A stretch of DNA of 64,000 nucleotides. It comes from Jatrophihabitans endophyticus (lineage in GTDB: Bacteria; Actinomycetota; Actinomycetes; Mycobacteriales; Jatrophihabitantaceae). The position numbers and the translations under genes were made by a program. The stretch spans positions 620,001-684,000 of the forward strand of contig NZ_FQVU01000002.1 in the NCBI RefSeq assembly GCF_900129455.1, given 5' to 3'. Under the pieces are notes generated by a model that searched no databases, was not told the DNA's origin, and was given only the letters and a program-made list of their open reading frames with translations. This document shows, one piece after another, positions 36,056 to 45,471 of the stretch (position 1 is its first letter; each line of letters starts with the position of its first letter).

Positions 36056-39000
36056 ATGACTGACACGCACATCGACGACGCGACGAGCGGGGCGGCCGGT
36101 GCGGTCGACCCCGACGTCTTCGCACGCCGCTATCTGGCTCACGCCGGCCGGCAGCTCGCGGGGCGCGACCCGGGTGCCCTTGCCGCCCTCGCCGGGCAGG
36201 CGCTGGAGTTCGGCGCGGTGCGGCCCTGGGGGAAGACGCTGCTGCGGGTCGGCGACGTCCAGGACGCCGACGTGACCGCGGTCGACATCGTCAGCGAGGA
36301 CGCGCCCTACATCGTCGAGTCGCTGATGGCCGAGCTGGATCGCGCGGGCTACGGGGCCGAACGGGTGCTCCACCCGCAGATCGTCGTCACCCGCGACCCC
36401 GAGGGCCGGCTGACCCGCGTCTTCGACGTCGACGACAACGCCGACGTCCCGGACAACGCGATCGTCGAGTCGTGGGTGCACGTCGAGCTCGATCGCGTCG
36501 ACGCCGCCGAGCACGGGTCACTGGCCGAGGGGCTCGACCGCGTGCTCGACGACGTGCTGCACGCCGTCGCCGACGCGCCCCACATGTACCGGCTCGTGCG
36601 CAAGCTGGGCGACCGACTGGTCGAGGACCCCGGTGAGTTCGACCGCGAGACGAGTGAAGAGGCCGGCGAGCTGCTGCGATGGCTGGCCGAGGGCAACTTC
36701 ATGGTGCTGGGTCACGCCGAGTTCTCCGCCAATGAGCTCGCCAATCCCCGAGCCCGGCGCGACGAGAAGCGGGTCGACGGCGTGCTCCGCGGCGCCGCGC
36801 GCGTCTCGCCGCTGGAGCTGCTGCCGGCGTTCCGTAGCGGTGCGCCACTCGTGATCTTCAAGTCGCCACTCGTGTCGACCGTGCGGCGTGCGGTGCACTA
36901 CGACTGCGTCACCGTCGTGACGCCGGCCGACGGGGGCGAGGCCCAGACGATCCACGTCTTCCTCGGCCTGATCACGAGCGCCGAGGACGGCGTCGTCGGC
37001 CGAGTGCCGGTCGTGCGGCGGCGCATCGCCGAGATCCTGCTGCGCGCCGGCGTCCGCCCCGACAGCCACTCGGGTCGGCAGCTGCTCGCCGCCCTCCGCA
37101 CGCTGCCGCGCGACGAGCTGCTCGAGGCGCCGACGAGCGATCTGCTGCGGCTCTCGCAGCTCGTCGTCGACCGCGCCGAGAACGGCACGGTGGGCGTCTT
37201 CGCGCGGGTCCACCTGAACCGCGACTTCGTCGGCGTGCTCGTGTACTTCCCGGCCGACCGGTTCGGGCCCGAGACGCGACGGCGCGTCACCGCGGTCGTC
37301 AACCGGCACTGGCCCGGCGAGATCATCGGTCGCGACGACCGGATCGTCGAGCTGAACCTCGCCCGCATGCAGCTGCTGATCGCCGTGCGGCCCGGTTCGC
37401 AGCCACCGTCGCCCGAGCGTTCGGTCGTCGAGGCCGAGGTCGCCTCGGTGACCCGCGGCTGGGGTGACGACCTGCAGGACCTGCTCCAGGTCGCGGTGGG
37501 CGCGGAGCAGGCCGAGCGCCTGTACCGCCGCTACCGCGACACGATCCCCGAGGCCTACAAGGAGGACTTCGACGCCGCCACCGCGGTTCGCGACATCACC
37601 CGGCTCGAAGGTCTGCCCACGGACGACGGGCTCGCCTTCGACCTCTACCGTCCGCACGCCGACGACGCCGCCGACCGCCGACTCAAGGTCTTCCGCACCG
37701 GCAGCGCGGTCTCGCTGGCCCGCGCCCTGCCGATCTTCACGCAGATGGGGATCGAGGTGCTCGACGAACGCCCCTACGAGTTCCAGCTCGGCAGCGACCG
37801 GTGCGCGTGGATCTACGACTTCGGGCTGCGGCTGCCCGCCAACACCCCCTTCGACGACGACCGTGCCCGATACGTCATCGAGGCCATCCGGTTGCTCTGG
37901 CGCGAGGAGATCGAGCAGGACGGGTTCAACGGACTCGTCGTACGAGCCGGGATGACCTGGTGGCAGGCAAATATTTTGCGCATGTACGCGAAATATCTAC
38001 GACAAGCGGGGACGACCTTCAGCCAGGGTTACATCGAGCAGGCCCTGCTCGAGAACACCGCCATCGCCGATGCGATCGTGCACCTGTTCGAGTCCCGGTT
38101 CGACCCGGATCGTGACGGCGAGGCTCCGCTCGCCGACACCGACGACGGGCCGGTCGGCCGCACCGACGTCGTCGAGTCGCTCCTCGCCGACGTGGCCAGC
38201 CTCGACCAGGACCGCATCCTGCGCTCGCTACTGGGGCTCGTGAACGCCACGCTGCGCACCAACGCCTACCGCACCGACGACGACGGCGTCCGCCGCACGG
38301 CCATCGCCGTCAAGCTCGACCCGCGTCTGGTGCCCGAGCTGCCGCAGCCGCGGCCGCGGTACGAGATCTGGGTGCACTCCCCCCGGGTCGAGGGCGTCCA
38401 CCTGCGCTTCGGCCCCGTCGCGCGCGGCGGCCTGCGCTGGTCCGACCGTCGCGAGGACTTTCGCACCGAGGTCCTCGGCCTGGTCAAGGCGCAGACGGTG
38501 AAGAACGCCGTGATCGTGCCGACGGGCGCGAAGGGCGGTTTCGTCGCGAAGCGGTTGCCCGACCCGACCGTCGACCGCGACGCGTGGCTCGCCGAGGGCA
38601 TCGCCTGCTACCGGGCGTTCATCAGCTCGCTGCTCGACGTGACCGACAACTACGTCACCGACGCCGACGGCGTGCAGCAGGTGGTGCCGCCGCCGCGGGT
38701 GCGGCGTTACGACGCCGACGACCCGTACCTGGTCGTCGCCGCCGACAAGGGCACTGCCACGTTCAGCGACATCGCGAACGGCATCGCCGTCGACTACGGG
38801 TTCTGGCTCGGTGACGCGTTCGCGAGCGGCGGCTCGGTCGGCTACGACCACAAGGCCATGGGCATCACCGCCCGCGGCGCCTGGGAGTCGGTCAAGTACC
38901 ACTTCCGCGAGCTCGGCGTCGACACCCAGCGCGAGGACTTCACGGTCGTAGGCATCGGTGACATGTCCGGTGACGTCTTCGGCAACGGCATGCTGTTGTC

Positions 39001-40840
39001 CGAGCACATCCGGCTGGTGGCCGCGTTCGATCACCGGCACGTCTTCCTCGACCCCGACCCCGACGCCGCGTCGTCCTACGCCGAACGCCGCCGGCTGTTC
39101 GACCTCCCGCGGTCCTCGTGGGCCGACTACGACACCTCCCTGCTCTCGGCGGGTGGCGGCGTCTTCCCGCGCACGGCGAAGTCGATCCCGGTGACGCCGC
39201 AGGTCGCGGCGGCGCTGGGCCTGCCCGACGGCGTCACGAAGCTCGCCCCCAGCGAGCTGGTACACGCCATCCTGCTCGCGCCCGTCGACCTGCTCTGGAA
39301 CGGTGGCATCGGGACCTACGTCAAGGCGTCCACCGAGACCCACGCCGATGCCGGCGACAAGTCCAACGACGCGGTCCGCGTCGACGGCGACGAACTGCGG
39401 TGCAAGGTCGTCGGCGAGGGCGGCAACCTCGGGCTCACCCAGCGGGGCCGCATCGAGTTCGCGCGCGCCGGTGGCCGGCTCAACACCGACGCCATCGACA
39501 ACTCGGCCGGTGTCGACACCTCCGACCACGAGGTCAACCTCAAGATCCTGCTCGACCGGGCCGTCGTCGCCGGGTCGATCACGGAGGACGAGCGCAACGA
39601 GCTGCTCGCGGCCGCCACCGACGACGTCGCCGCGCACGTGCTGCGTGACAACTACGAGCAGAACGTGCTGCTGGGAATGGCCCGCAAGCTCAGTCCGGCA
39701 CTGGTGTCGGTGCACCAGCGCTTCATGCAGCAGCTGCAGGCGGCCGGAGAGCTGGACCGCGACCTCGAGTTCCTTCCCGACGACGCCGAGCTCGCCCGGC
39801 GCGAGAGCGAGGGCTACGGCCTCGTGTCGCCGGAGAACTCGGTGCTGGTGGCGTACTCGAAGCTGACCCTCACCGAGCACATCGAGGACTCCACGCTGCC
39901 CGACGAGCCGTGGTTCCAGACCACGCTGGCCGGCTACTTCCCACCGGCGATCGCGGAGCGCTTCGCCGACCTGCTCTCGTCCCACCCGTTGAAGCGGGAG
40001 ATCATCACGACGGTCGTCGTCAACGACATGATCAACCGGTGCGGGACGACGTTCGTCCACCGCGCCATCGAGGAGACCGGCGTCGACACGGCGCAGATCA
40101 CCCGCGCGTACGCCGTCGTGCGCCGCGTCTTCGACCTGCCGCGGCTGTGGGCCGACGTCGAGGCGCTGGACAACGTGGTGCCGACGAGCGCCCAGCACGC
40201 CGCGTACAAGGAGATCCGGCGGCTGATCGACCGCGCGACCCGCTGGCTGGTCGACGTGCGGTTCCCGATCTCCGACGTCGCGGCCGAGATCGAGCGCTAC
40301 GAATCGGTCGTGCGCAGCCTCGGCGCGCACTGTCCCGATCTCATGCGCGGGGCCGAGCGTCAGACGCTGTACGAGGACGCCCAGTCGCTGAGCGAGCTCG
40401 GGCTGCCCGAGGAGCTTGCGCTGCGCGTCTCGGAGCTGTTGAGCGCCTTCCTGCTGCTGGACGTGGTCGAGATCGCGCAGGCGACCGGTTCACCCGCCCG
40501 GCAGGTGGCCGAGCTGCACTTCGCGCTCTCCGAACGGCTCAGCGTCGACGAGGTGCTCACTAAGGTCACGCGGTTGCCGCGCGACGACCGGTGGTCGACG
40601 CTCGCGCGGGCCGCGGCGCGCCACGACGTCTACGCCGCGCTCTCGGCGCTCACCACCGCCGTCCTACGTTCGACCGACGACGACGCCAGTGCCGAGGAGC
40701 GGATCGACGAGTGGGCGGACCGGAACACCGAACGGGTCGAGCGGGCCCGCGAGACGGTGACGGCGGCGCTGTCGCGTGACGTGGTCGACCTCGCGACCCT
40801 GTCGGTCGCGCTGCGGGTGCTGCGAGGGCTGGCCGGGTAG
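36056..40840 (+). CDS. NAD-specific glutamate dehydrogenase, large (about 180 kDa) type
   Basis: A 1594-residue member of the L-180 GDH class, which deaminates glutamate to 2-oxoglutarate with NAD+. It has N-terminal ACT-like regulatory regions (residues 1-650), a central catalytic domain with the lysine in VPTGAKGGFVAKRLP, the coenzyme-binding part (DMSGDVFGNGML, GGIGTYVKAS, KVVGEGGNLGLTQ), and a long C-terminal helical region. The ATG at 36056 follows a GGAG site; the longer open frame to the left is antisense to malic enzyme and not coding. In mycobacteria this enzyme is controlled by GarA; garA is not in the window. Confidence 0.96.
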   Translation: MTDTHIDDATSGAAGAVDPDVFARRYLAHAGRQLAGRDPGALAALAGQALEFGAVRPWGKTLLRVGDVQDADVTAVDIVSEDAPYIVESLMAELDRAGYGAERVLHPQIVVTRDPEGRLTRVFDVDDNADVPDNAIVESWVHVELDRVDAAEHGSLAEGLDRVLDDVLHAVADAPHMYRLVRKLGDRLVEDPGEFDRETSEEAGELLRWLAEGNFMVLGHAEFSANELANPRARRDEKRVDGVLRGAARVSPLELLPAFRSGAPLVIFKSPLVSTVRRAVHYDCVTVVTPADGGEAQTIHVFLGLITSAEDGVVGRVPVVRRRIAEILLRAGVRPDSHSGRQLLAALRTLPRDELLEAPTSDLLRLSQLVVDRAENGTVGVFARVHLNRDFVGVLVYFPADRFGPETRRRVTAVVNRHWPGEIIGRDDRIVELNLARMQLLIAVRPGSQPPSPERSVVEAEVASVTRGWGDDLQDLLQVAVGAEQAERLYRRYRDTIPEAYKEDFDAATAVRDITRLEGLPTDDGLAFDLYRPHADDAADRRLKVFRTGSAVSLARALPIFTQMGIEVLDERPYEFQLGSDRCAWIYDFGLRLPANTPFDDDRARYVIEAIRLLWREEIEQDGFNGLVVRAGMTWWQANILRMYAKYLRQAGTTFSQGYIEQALLENTAIADAIVHLFESRFDPDRDGEAPLADTDDGPVGRTDVVESLLADVASLDQDRILRSLLGLVNATLRTNAYRTDDDGVRRTAIAVKLDPRLVPELPQPRPRYEIWVHSPRVEGVHLRFGPVARGGLRWSDRREDFRTEVLGLVKAQTVKNAVIVPTGAKGGFVAKRLPDPTVDRDAWLAEGIACYRAFISSLLDVTDNYVTDADGVQQVVPPPRVRRYDADDPYLVVAADKGTATFSDIANGIAVDYGFWLGDAFASGGSVGYDHKAMGITARGAWESVKYHFRELGVDTQREDFTVVGIGDMSGDVFGNGMLLSEHIRLVAAFDHRHVFLDPDPDAASSYAERRRLFDLPRSSWADYDTSLLSAGGGVFPRTAKSIPVTPQVAAALGLPDGVTKLAPSELVHAILLAPVDLLWNGGIGTYVKASTETHADAGDKSNDAVRVDGDELRCKVVGEGGNLGLTQRGRIEFARAGGRLNTDAIDNSAGVDTSDHEVNLKILLDRAVVAGSITEDERNELLAAATDDVAAHVLRDNYEQNVLLGMARKLSPALVSVHQRFMQQLQAAGELDRDLEFLPDDAELARRESEGYGLVSPENSVLVAYSKLTLTEHIEDSTLPDEPWFQTTLAGYFPPAIAERFADLLSSHPLKREIITTVVVNDMINRCGTTFVHRAIEETGVDTAQITRAYAVVRRVFDLPRLWADVEALDNVVPTSAQHAAYKEIRRLIDRATRWLVDVRFPISDVAAEIERYESVVRSLGAHCPDLMRGAERQTLYEDAQSLSELGLPEELALRVSELLSAFLLLDVVEIAQATGSPARQVAELHFALSERLSVDEVLTKVTRLPRDDRWSTLARAAARHDVYAALSALTTAVLRSTDDDASAEERIDEWADRNTERVERARETVTAALSRDVVDLATLSVALRVLRGLAG

Positions 40841-40857
40841 CGGTCGCCGGCAGGCGT

Positions 40858-41241
40858 TCAGATGGCCTGCCGGATCGGCACGCGTGCCCACACCTGCTTG
40901 CCGTGGCCCACGCGTTGGACGCCCCATTCCAGGGCGAGCGCCGACACGATGGCCAGCCCACGACCCCCGGTGGCCTCGGCGCCCACGTGCTGCAGGTGCG
41001 GGTCCTCGGAGCCGGTGTCGCGGACCCGCACCAGTACGGTGCTGTCGTCGACGTCCCACGCGATGTCGAGGTCGGCCGGGTCGTCGACGTGGCGGACGGC
41101 GTTGCCCACGAGCTCGCTGGCCACGAGCACGACGTCGTCGACGGAGTCCGGGGTGATCGCCCGGGCCGACAGGTCGGCCGCGATCTCGCGCCGGACGACC
41201 GAGGCGCTGGTGGGGTCGTGGCGCACGAGGAGCATGCCCAC
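40858..41241 (-). CDS. ATP-binding anti-sigma-type regulator (HATPase_c, RsbW-like)
   Basis: A 127-residue stand-alone GHKL ATPase domain of the type that abounds in actinobacteria as anti-sigma or serine-kinase-like switches. The N box is SELVGNAVRHVDD, and the G boxes are DTGSEDP and GGRGLAIVSALALEWGV. There are no membrane segments. GTG 41241 lies seven bases from AAGGA; ATG 41235 and GTG 41247 are alternatives. No STAS partner or sigma factor gene is adjacent, so the target is unknown. Confidence 0.85.
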   Translation of the reverse strand: MGMLLVRHDPTSASVVRREIAADLSARAITPDSVDDVVLVASELVGNAVRHVDDPADLDIAWDVDDSTVLVRVRDTGSEDPHLQHVGAEATGGRGLAIVSALALEWGVQRVGHGKQVWARVPIRQAI

Positions 41242-41326
41242 GTCCACGTCCTTCGCTCGGCTTCTCGGCTGTCGTCTCGACTGTTCCCGAGGCCTCGCAC
41301 GCGCTAACCCGGTCGCGCGCGGGCTC

Positions 41327-42232
41327 TCAGCCGACGCTGCGGGCGATGTGCGCCGCGACCTCGACGGGCCGGTCGGTGATGACGGTGTCGACACCGAGGT
41401 CGAGGACGAAGTCGACGTCGGCGGGCCGGTCCACCGTCCAGACGTACACCGGGTGGCCGCGCGCGTGCGCGCGCTCGACGTAACCTGGGTCCTCGCGCAG
41501 CAGGTGGAGCCCGGGTCCGGCGATGGTCACGCCGGTGGGCAGCAGCCCATCGCGGCGCAGCGGCAGGAAGCGATCGAGCAGCAGGACGGTCGGGACGTCC
41601 GGGGCGAGCAGCTTCACGCGACGCACGGCGGTGGGGGCGAAGCTCATGACCACGACCGGGCTGTCGGGATCGGCCGGTTGCCGCAGTGAGGCGGGCGGCC
41701 CCGGTCGGCCGGCCAACCCGAAGCGGGCGAGCACGTCCACGAGCGTGCGCTCCACCAGTCCCGCGTAGCGGGTGGGGTGCTTGGTCTCGATGAGCAGCCG
41801 CACGTCGCGGCCGGCGTCACGTACGAGCCCGAGCAGCAGCTCGAGGGTCAGCACGCCGCCGCCCTCGAGCCGGTCCGGGCTCACCCCGGCGAGGTAGGGG
41901 TTGTCGGCGACGAGCTGGTCGGCGGAGTCGGGCAGCGTGCCGTGCCAGGACGAGAAGTCCATTTGGTCCAGCGCGGACAGGTCGAGGTCGCTGACGACGC
42001 CCCGGCTGTCGGAGGTGCGGTTGACCGTCCGGTCGTGGACGCAGACCAGGTGGCCGTCGCGAGTCATGCGCACGTCGCACTCGAGCGCGTCGGCGCCGCC
42101 GTCGATCGCGACCTCGTAGGCGGCGAGCGTGTGCTCGGCGACCGTCGACGACGCGCCGCGATGCGCCACGATCATGGGGCGCGCGGGCGCGGCAAGGGCA
42201 GCCGGACGGGTGCGCGGTCTCACAGCGGCCAT
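41327..42232 (-). CDS. Glycerophosphodiester phosphodiesterase
   Basis: A 301-residue GDPD-family enzyme with a TIM-barrel fold, cleaving glycerophosphodiesters to glycerol-3-phosphate and an alcohol. Catalytic marks are HRGASSTVAEHTLAAY (His and the metal-binding Glu), ECDVRMTRDGHLVCVHD, and a late VYVWTVDRPADV. No convincing signal peptide is seen (the N-terminus is Ala/Pro/Arg-rich), so it is likely cytoplasmic. The gene stands in a run of minus-strand genes with rhodanese, Fpg/Nei and MsrA. Confidence 0.92.
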   Translation of the reverse strand: MAAVRPRTRPAALAAPARPMIVAHRGASSTVAEHTLAAYEVAIDGGADALECDVRMTRDGHLVCVHDRTVNRTSDSRGVVSDLDLSALDQMDFSSWHGTLPDSADQLVADNPYLAGVSPDRLEGGGVLTLELLLGLVRDAGRDVRLLIETKHPTRYAGLVERTLVDVLARFGLAGRPGPPASLRQPADPDSPVVVMSFAPTAVRRVKLLAPDVPTVLLLDRFLPLRRDGLLPTGVTIAGPGLHLLREDPGYVERAHARGHPVYVWTVDRPADVDFVLDLGVDTVITDRPVEVAAHIARSVG

Positions 42233-42277
42233 GGTGGCTGGTCCTGGTGGACGATCGGTGACGTCCGGTCGAACGAC

Positions 42278-42619
42278 TCAGGCGACCATCGGGGCGCTGG
42301 GGCCCTCGGCGGTCATCGGCCGTCCCGCGGCGTCCCAGGCGAGCATGCCGCCCTCGAGGTTCACCGCGTCGTAGCCCTGGTGCCGCAGCCAGGCCGTCAC
42401 CTGCGCCGACCGGCCACCGACCTTGCACACCACCACGATGCGGGCGTCGGGCGTCAGCGGCCCGGGGTCGTAGTTCAGCCGTTGCGGCACCTGGTTCATC
42501 GGGACGTGCAGCGCGCCGTCGATGTGGCCGGCCGACCATTCGGCGTCCTCGCGGACGTCGAGCACGACGGCGTCGGCGGGGAGATCGGGGACGCGGACGG
42601 AGGGGACGTCGCTGGGCAT
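42278..42619 (-). CDS. Rhodanese-domain sulfurtransferase
   Basis: A 113-residue single rhodanese domain. The active-site cysteine is Cys65 in VVVCKVGGRSAQV, in the expected six-residue loop, and DVREDAEWSAGHIDGALHVPM is the CH2A motif. It moves sulfane sulfur between donors and acceptors; the partner is unknown. It lies 25 bases downstream of the Fpg/Nei gene on the same strand. Confidence 0.92.
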   Translation of the reverse strand: MPSDVPSVRVPDLPADAVVLDVREDAEWSAGHIDGALHVPMNQVPQRLNYDPGPLTPDARIVVVCKVGGRSAQVTAWLRHQGYDAVNLEGGMLAWDAAGRPMTAEGPSAPMVA

Positions 42620-42644
42620 CACGCCACCCGAGTCTAGGACGCGC

Positions 42645-43538
42645 TCACTTGATGAGCTTGGACAACCGCCGGTCGGCGAGCGTGCGGCCCTCGGTCTGGC
42701 AGGTGGGGCAGTACTGGAAGGCGCGATCGGCGAAGGAGACCTCGCGCACGGTGTCACCGCAGACGGGGCACGGCAGGCCGGCCCGCGCGTGGACACGCAG
42801 CCCGCTGCGCTTCTCGGACTTCAGCGTGGCCGCCCGCTGCCCGACGGAGCGCGCCACCGCGTCGGTCAGCACGTGGCCCATCGCGTCGTGGAGTCGGGTG
42901 AGCTCGTCGTCGGTGAGCTTGCCGGCGTTCTTGAACGGCGAGAGGCGCGCGGTGTGCAGGATCTCGTCGGAGTAGGCGTTGCCGACGCCGGCGAGGACGG
43001 TCTGGTCGGTGAGCGCGCGCTTGAGCTGCGCGCGCTGGGCCGCCAACAGCGTCGCGAGCTCGTCACGGGTCACGGTGAGGGCGTCCGGGCCGAGGCGCGC
43101 GATGCCCGGCACGTCGAGCGGGTCGCGGACGAGGTACACCGCGAGCCGCTTCTGCGTGCCGGCCTCGGTGAGGTCGAAGCCGCTGGTGGGGCCCTCGGGG
43201 AACTCCGGGGCGAGGTGCAGCCGGAACGCGATCGGCCCCTTCCCGCCGGGGCGGGGCGGCGCGGCAGGCAGCGACTCGCGCCAGTGCAGCCAGCCCGCTC
43301 GTGACAGATGGGTGACCAGGTGCAGCATCTCGCCGGCGGCTTCGGAGGCCACGACCAGAGCGAGGAACTTGCCGTGGCGCTCGGCGTCGACGACGTAGGC
43401 GCCGGCCAGGGTGTGCAGCGGAGGGTCGAAGGTCTTCACCGCGCTGATGGCGACCGCGTCGGCCCGGACCACCGACCGGCCGACGGCGCGCTCGCGCAGG
43501 AAGGTGGCGAGGGCCTCGACCTCGGGCAGCTCGGGCAC
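42645..43538 (-). CDS. Fpg/Nei-family formamidopyrimidine/oxidised-base DNA glycosylase
   Basis: A 297-residue base-excision enzyme. The N-terminus PELPEVE provides the catalytic Pro and Glu once the initiator Met (GTG start) is removed. The H2TH region includes LAGVGNAYSDEIL. The C-terminal zinc finger has two CxxC pairs (CPVCGDTVREVSF and CPTCQ). Extra residues after the last cysteine (TEGRTLADRRLSKLIK) resemble the actinobacterial Fpg2/Nei2-like branch, so substrate choice between 8-oxoguanine and oxidised pyrimidines is open. It follows msrA by four bases, pairing DNA and protein oxidative repair. Confidence 0.93.
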   Translation of the reverse strand: MPELPEVEALATFLRERAVGRSVVRADAVAISAVKTFDPPLHTLAGAYVVDAERHGKFLALVVASEAAGEMLHLVTHLSRAGWLHWRESLPAAPPRPGGKGPIAFRLHLAPEFPEGPTSGFDLTEAGTQKRLAVYLVRDPLDVPGIARLGPDALTVTRDELATLLAAQRAQLKRALTDQTVLAGVGNAYSDEILHTARLSPFKNAGKLTDDELTRLHDAMGHVLTDAVARSVGQRAATLKSEKRSGLRVHARAGLPCPVCGDTVREVSFADRAFQYCPTCQTEGRTLADRRLSKLIK

Positions 43539-43542
43539 CGGA

Positions 43543-44193
43543 CTACCCCAGCTTGGCCAGGGGGAAGGAGATGCCGGTCGTGCTGTGGCAGCGGTAGCCG
43601 TTCGGGTTCTTGGCGAGGTACTGCTGGTGGTAGGCCTCGGCGTAGTAGAACTCGCGCAGCGGGGCGATCTCGGTCGTCACGGTGCCGTAGCCCAGCTCGG
43701 CGAGCGTCTCGCCGAAGACGCGCTTGGCCCGCTCGGCGGTCTCGCGCTGGCCCTCGTCGGTCCAGTAGATGCCCGAGCGGTACTGGGTGCCGATGTCGTT
43801 GCCCTGACGCATGCCCTGGGTGGGGTCGTGGATCTCGAAGAACCTCGCGACGAGCTGGGCGTAGGACACCTGCTCGGGGTCGAAGACGACGAGGACGGCC
43901 TCGGTGTGCCCGGTGAGCCCCGAGCAGACCTCCTCGTAGTCGGGGTGCCCGGTGATGCCGCCGCAGTAGCCGACGGCCGTCGTCCACACGCCCGGGAGCT
44001 CCCAGAAGATCTCCTCGACCCCCCAGAAGCAGCCGGAACCGAAGACGGCCTGCTGGTAGCCCTCGGGGAACGGGGGCTTGATCGGGTTGCCGTTGACGTA
44101 GTGCGTGTCGGGCACCGGGAACTCGTAGTGGTCGCGGCCGCGCAGTGCCCGCTCCGGTTCGACGAGCTGGGTCTTGGCCCGGGAGAACAGCAT
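43543..44193 (-). CDS. msrA: Peptide-methionine (S)-S-oxide reductase
   Basis: A 216-residue MsrA that reduces methionine-S-sulfoxide in proteins. The catalytic cysteine is Cys55 in GSGCFWG; EEIFWELPGVWTTAVGYCGG and HDPTQGMRQGNDIGTQYRS are the conserved core. A resolving cysteine could be the one in YRCHSTTG near the C-terminus. The start ATG follows 142 bases of divergent sequence shared with the DUF6191-like gene. TAG ends the gene four bases before the Fpg/Nei start. Confidence 0.96.
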   Translation of the reverse strand: MLFSRAKTQLVEPERALRGRDHYEFPVPDTHYVNGNPIKPPFPEGYQQAVFGSGCFWGVEEIFWELPGVWTTAVGYCGGITGHPDYEEVCSGLTGHTEAVLVVFDPEQVSYAQLVARFFEIHDPTQGMRQGNDIGTQYRSGIYWTDEGQRETAERAKRVFGETLAELGYGTVTTEIAPLREFYYAEAYHQQYLAKNPNGYRCHSTTGISFPLAKLG

Positions 44194-44335
44194 GCGTCCG
44201 AGGCTACGCACGACGTAGTCTCGATGCCATGAGTGCCGGGCGCGCCACACGCGGCCCACACCGTGGCCCGAGTGCCGCGATCTCCATCCGCTCCGTGACG
44301 CGGCCGCGACCCGTCCCCCACCCCGAGGAGGCCGC

Positions 44336-44647
44336 ATGACCCAGTGGGGCCTCGACGTCCTGTTCAACCCGGCCAAGCGCCACATGGACGAGGAGAAGCG
44401 GCGGCTGCAGTCCACCCGCGAGCAGCTGGGCGACAACTCCGGTGGCAAGCGCATCGACCTGGAATCGGGCAAAGTGACGATTCCGCGCACCGAGGGTGAC
44501 GAGGCCGGCGCGGACGGGCAGGATTCGACCCAACAGACCGACCGGTCGGTCGTTGCCGACCAAGATCGGGACGAGCGGTCCGAAGCGGACCTCACGCCGG
44601 CCCAGCTCCGAGCATTGCAGCGGCGAGGACGCGCACCGCGAAGCTGA
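44336..44647 (+). CDS. Small DUF6191-like protein
   Basis: A 103-residue hydrophilic protein. LFNPAKRHMDEEKRRLQSTR followed by RIDLESGKVTIP resembles the actinobacterial DUF6191 family, recalled from proteins with a GKKHE..QRR and DLD.GTA pattern. The C-terminal half is acidic, low in complexity and probably disordered. There are no membrane segments or catalytic motifs. It is divergent from msrA and converges on the 6C-like RNA gene, whose terminator starts 50 bases past its stop. Function unknown. Confidence 0.7.
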   Translation: MTQWGLDVLFNPAKRHMDEEKRRLQSTREQLGDNSGGKRIDLESGKVTIPRTEGDEAGADGQDSTQQTDRSVVADQDRDERSEADLTPAQLRALQRRGRAPRS

Positions 44648-44697
44648 GACTTCGCAACGAGTATGCCCACGGCGCCCGCGGATTAACGGTAGGCGCG

Positions 44698-44878
44698 AAA
44701 AAAGCCCCCGGACAGCGCAAACCCCCGGTGAGCGGGGGATTCACCGGGGGTCTGCTGTGGTCCCATCGGGTACTCGTTTCGACAAGCGGGGGATTCGTCG
44801 AAGCGGGCTCGAGACCGGCGAAGTGCGTCGGTGAGCGGGGGATTCACCTGGTCACTTCGGTCGTCCGTCAACCTGTCT
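44698..44878 (-). ncRNA. 6C-type small RNA with three C-rich loops
   Basis: On the minus strand three successive stem-loops present the same nine-base loop AUCCCCCGC (plus-strand gcgggggat at 44835-44843, 44786-44794 and 44732-44740) on three different stems. The first stem is 44819-44825/44853-44859 plus 44830-44834/44844-44848. The second is 44778-44785/44795-44802, with one G-U pair possible only on the minus strand. The third is 44721-44731/44741-44751, 11 bp. A T6 run (44703-44698) follows, so it ends as a terminator. C-rich loops define the actinobacterial 6C RNA (B11 in mycobacteria). The 5' end is uncertain: a TTGACT (44947-44942) / CATTGT (44923-44918) pair with an 18-base spacer is one promoter candidate. 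Confidence 0.82.
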
Positions 44879-45122
44879 GCCGGGCTTTATGGGGGCCGGT
44901 TCGTGCTGACAGGAACAACAATGCACGTGTGTCCCGTGTGAAGTCAAGCGTTACGAGGCTAACTACTCGGATGTAATTCGAAAACGCTTGCGGGAGCGCC
45001 GGATACGTCCGATTTGCTGGGGTCAAACGGCCGTCGGGTCGCGCCGGGAGCGACGCGCGTCACGTCCCGTCCCGCCGGGTGGCGGGCGGGATGCTCACGC
45101 TCGGTAGCCACCTCGGACGTCC
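44879..45122. other. Gene-free stretch upstream of the 6C-like RNA
   Basis: No coding frame is supported here. The first 80 bases are less GC-rich than most of the window (gtaattcgaaaacgcttg near 44973) and probably carry the minus-strand promoter of the small RNA. The segment 45050-45100 is rich in short GC inverted repeats (cccgcc / ggcggg), and may end the transcript of the leftward hypothetical gene that stops at 45123. Confidence 0.4.
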
Positions 45123-45425
45123 TCACGGGATGTCGGGCGCACCCGGCGTGGCCGGCTCCCACCCGCCGCCGTGGACGCGACGGACGAGGTCGTCGAGCAC
45201 CGGTGCGACCACCTGCGGGAAACCGCCGACGTGGACGGCGATGCTGAAACGGTCGGTCGACACCGCGGCCGCCGGGTCGACCTCGTCGACGACCATCCGC
45301 TCGCTCAGCGTCAGCACCTGGAAGGTGAGGCCCTGCGCGGTCAGGAAGTCGGTCACCGCGGTGACCTCCTTCTCGTCGACCGTCTGCACGAACACCTGGC
45401 CCTGCACCCAACCCGTCATGTCCAT
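45123..45425 (-). CDS. Hypothetical protein (100 residues)
   Basis: No family is recognised. The frame begins MDMTGWVQGQVFVQTVD and has alternating hydrophobic residues suggestive of a small alpha/beta (ferredoxin-like) fold, with VHVGGFPQVVAPVLDDLVRRVHGGG as a likely helix. There is no signal peptide or membrane segment. It sits 46 bases after the secreted nuclease gene on the same strand. ATG 45419 is an alternative start. Confidence 0.6.
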   Translation of the reverse strand: MDMTGWVQGQVFVQTVDEKEVTAVTDFLTAQGLTFQVLTLSERMVVDEVDPAAAVSTDRFSIAVHVGGFPQVVAPVLDDLVRRVHGGGWEPATPGAPDIP

Positions 45426-45471
45426 CGGGCCATCCTGCCCTGGGACGCGGGGCGGGCGCAGGGCCGCGCGC

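Noticed and set aside
44721-44751. Stem-loop after the DUF6191-like gene read as its own terminator
   Set aside because: The T-tract lies on the minus-strand side and a G-U pair in the neighbouring stem needs the minus strand, so it belongs to the opposing small RNA.
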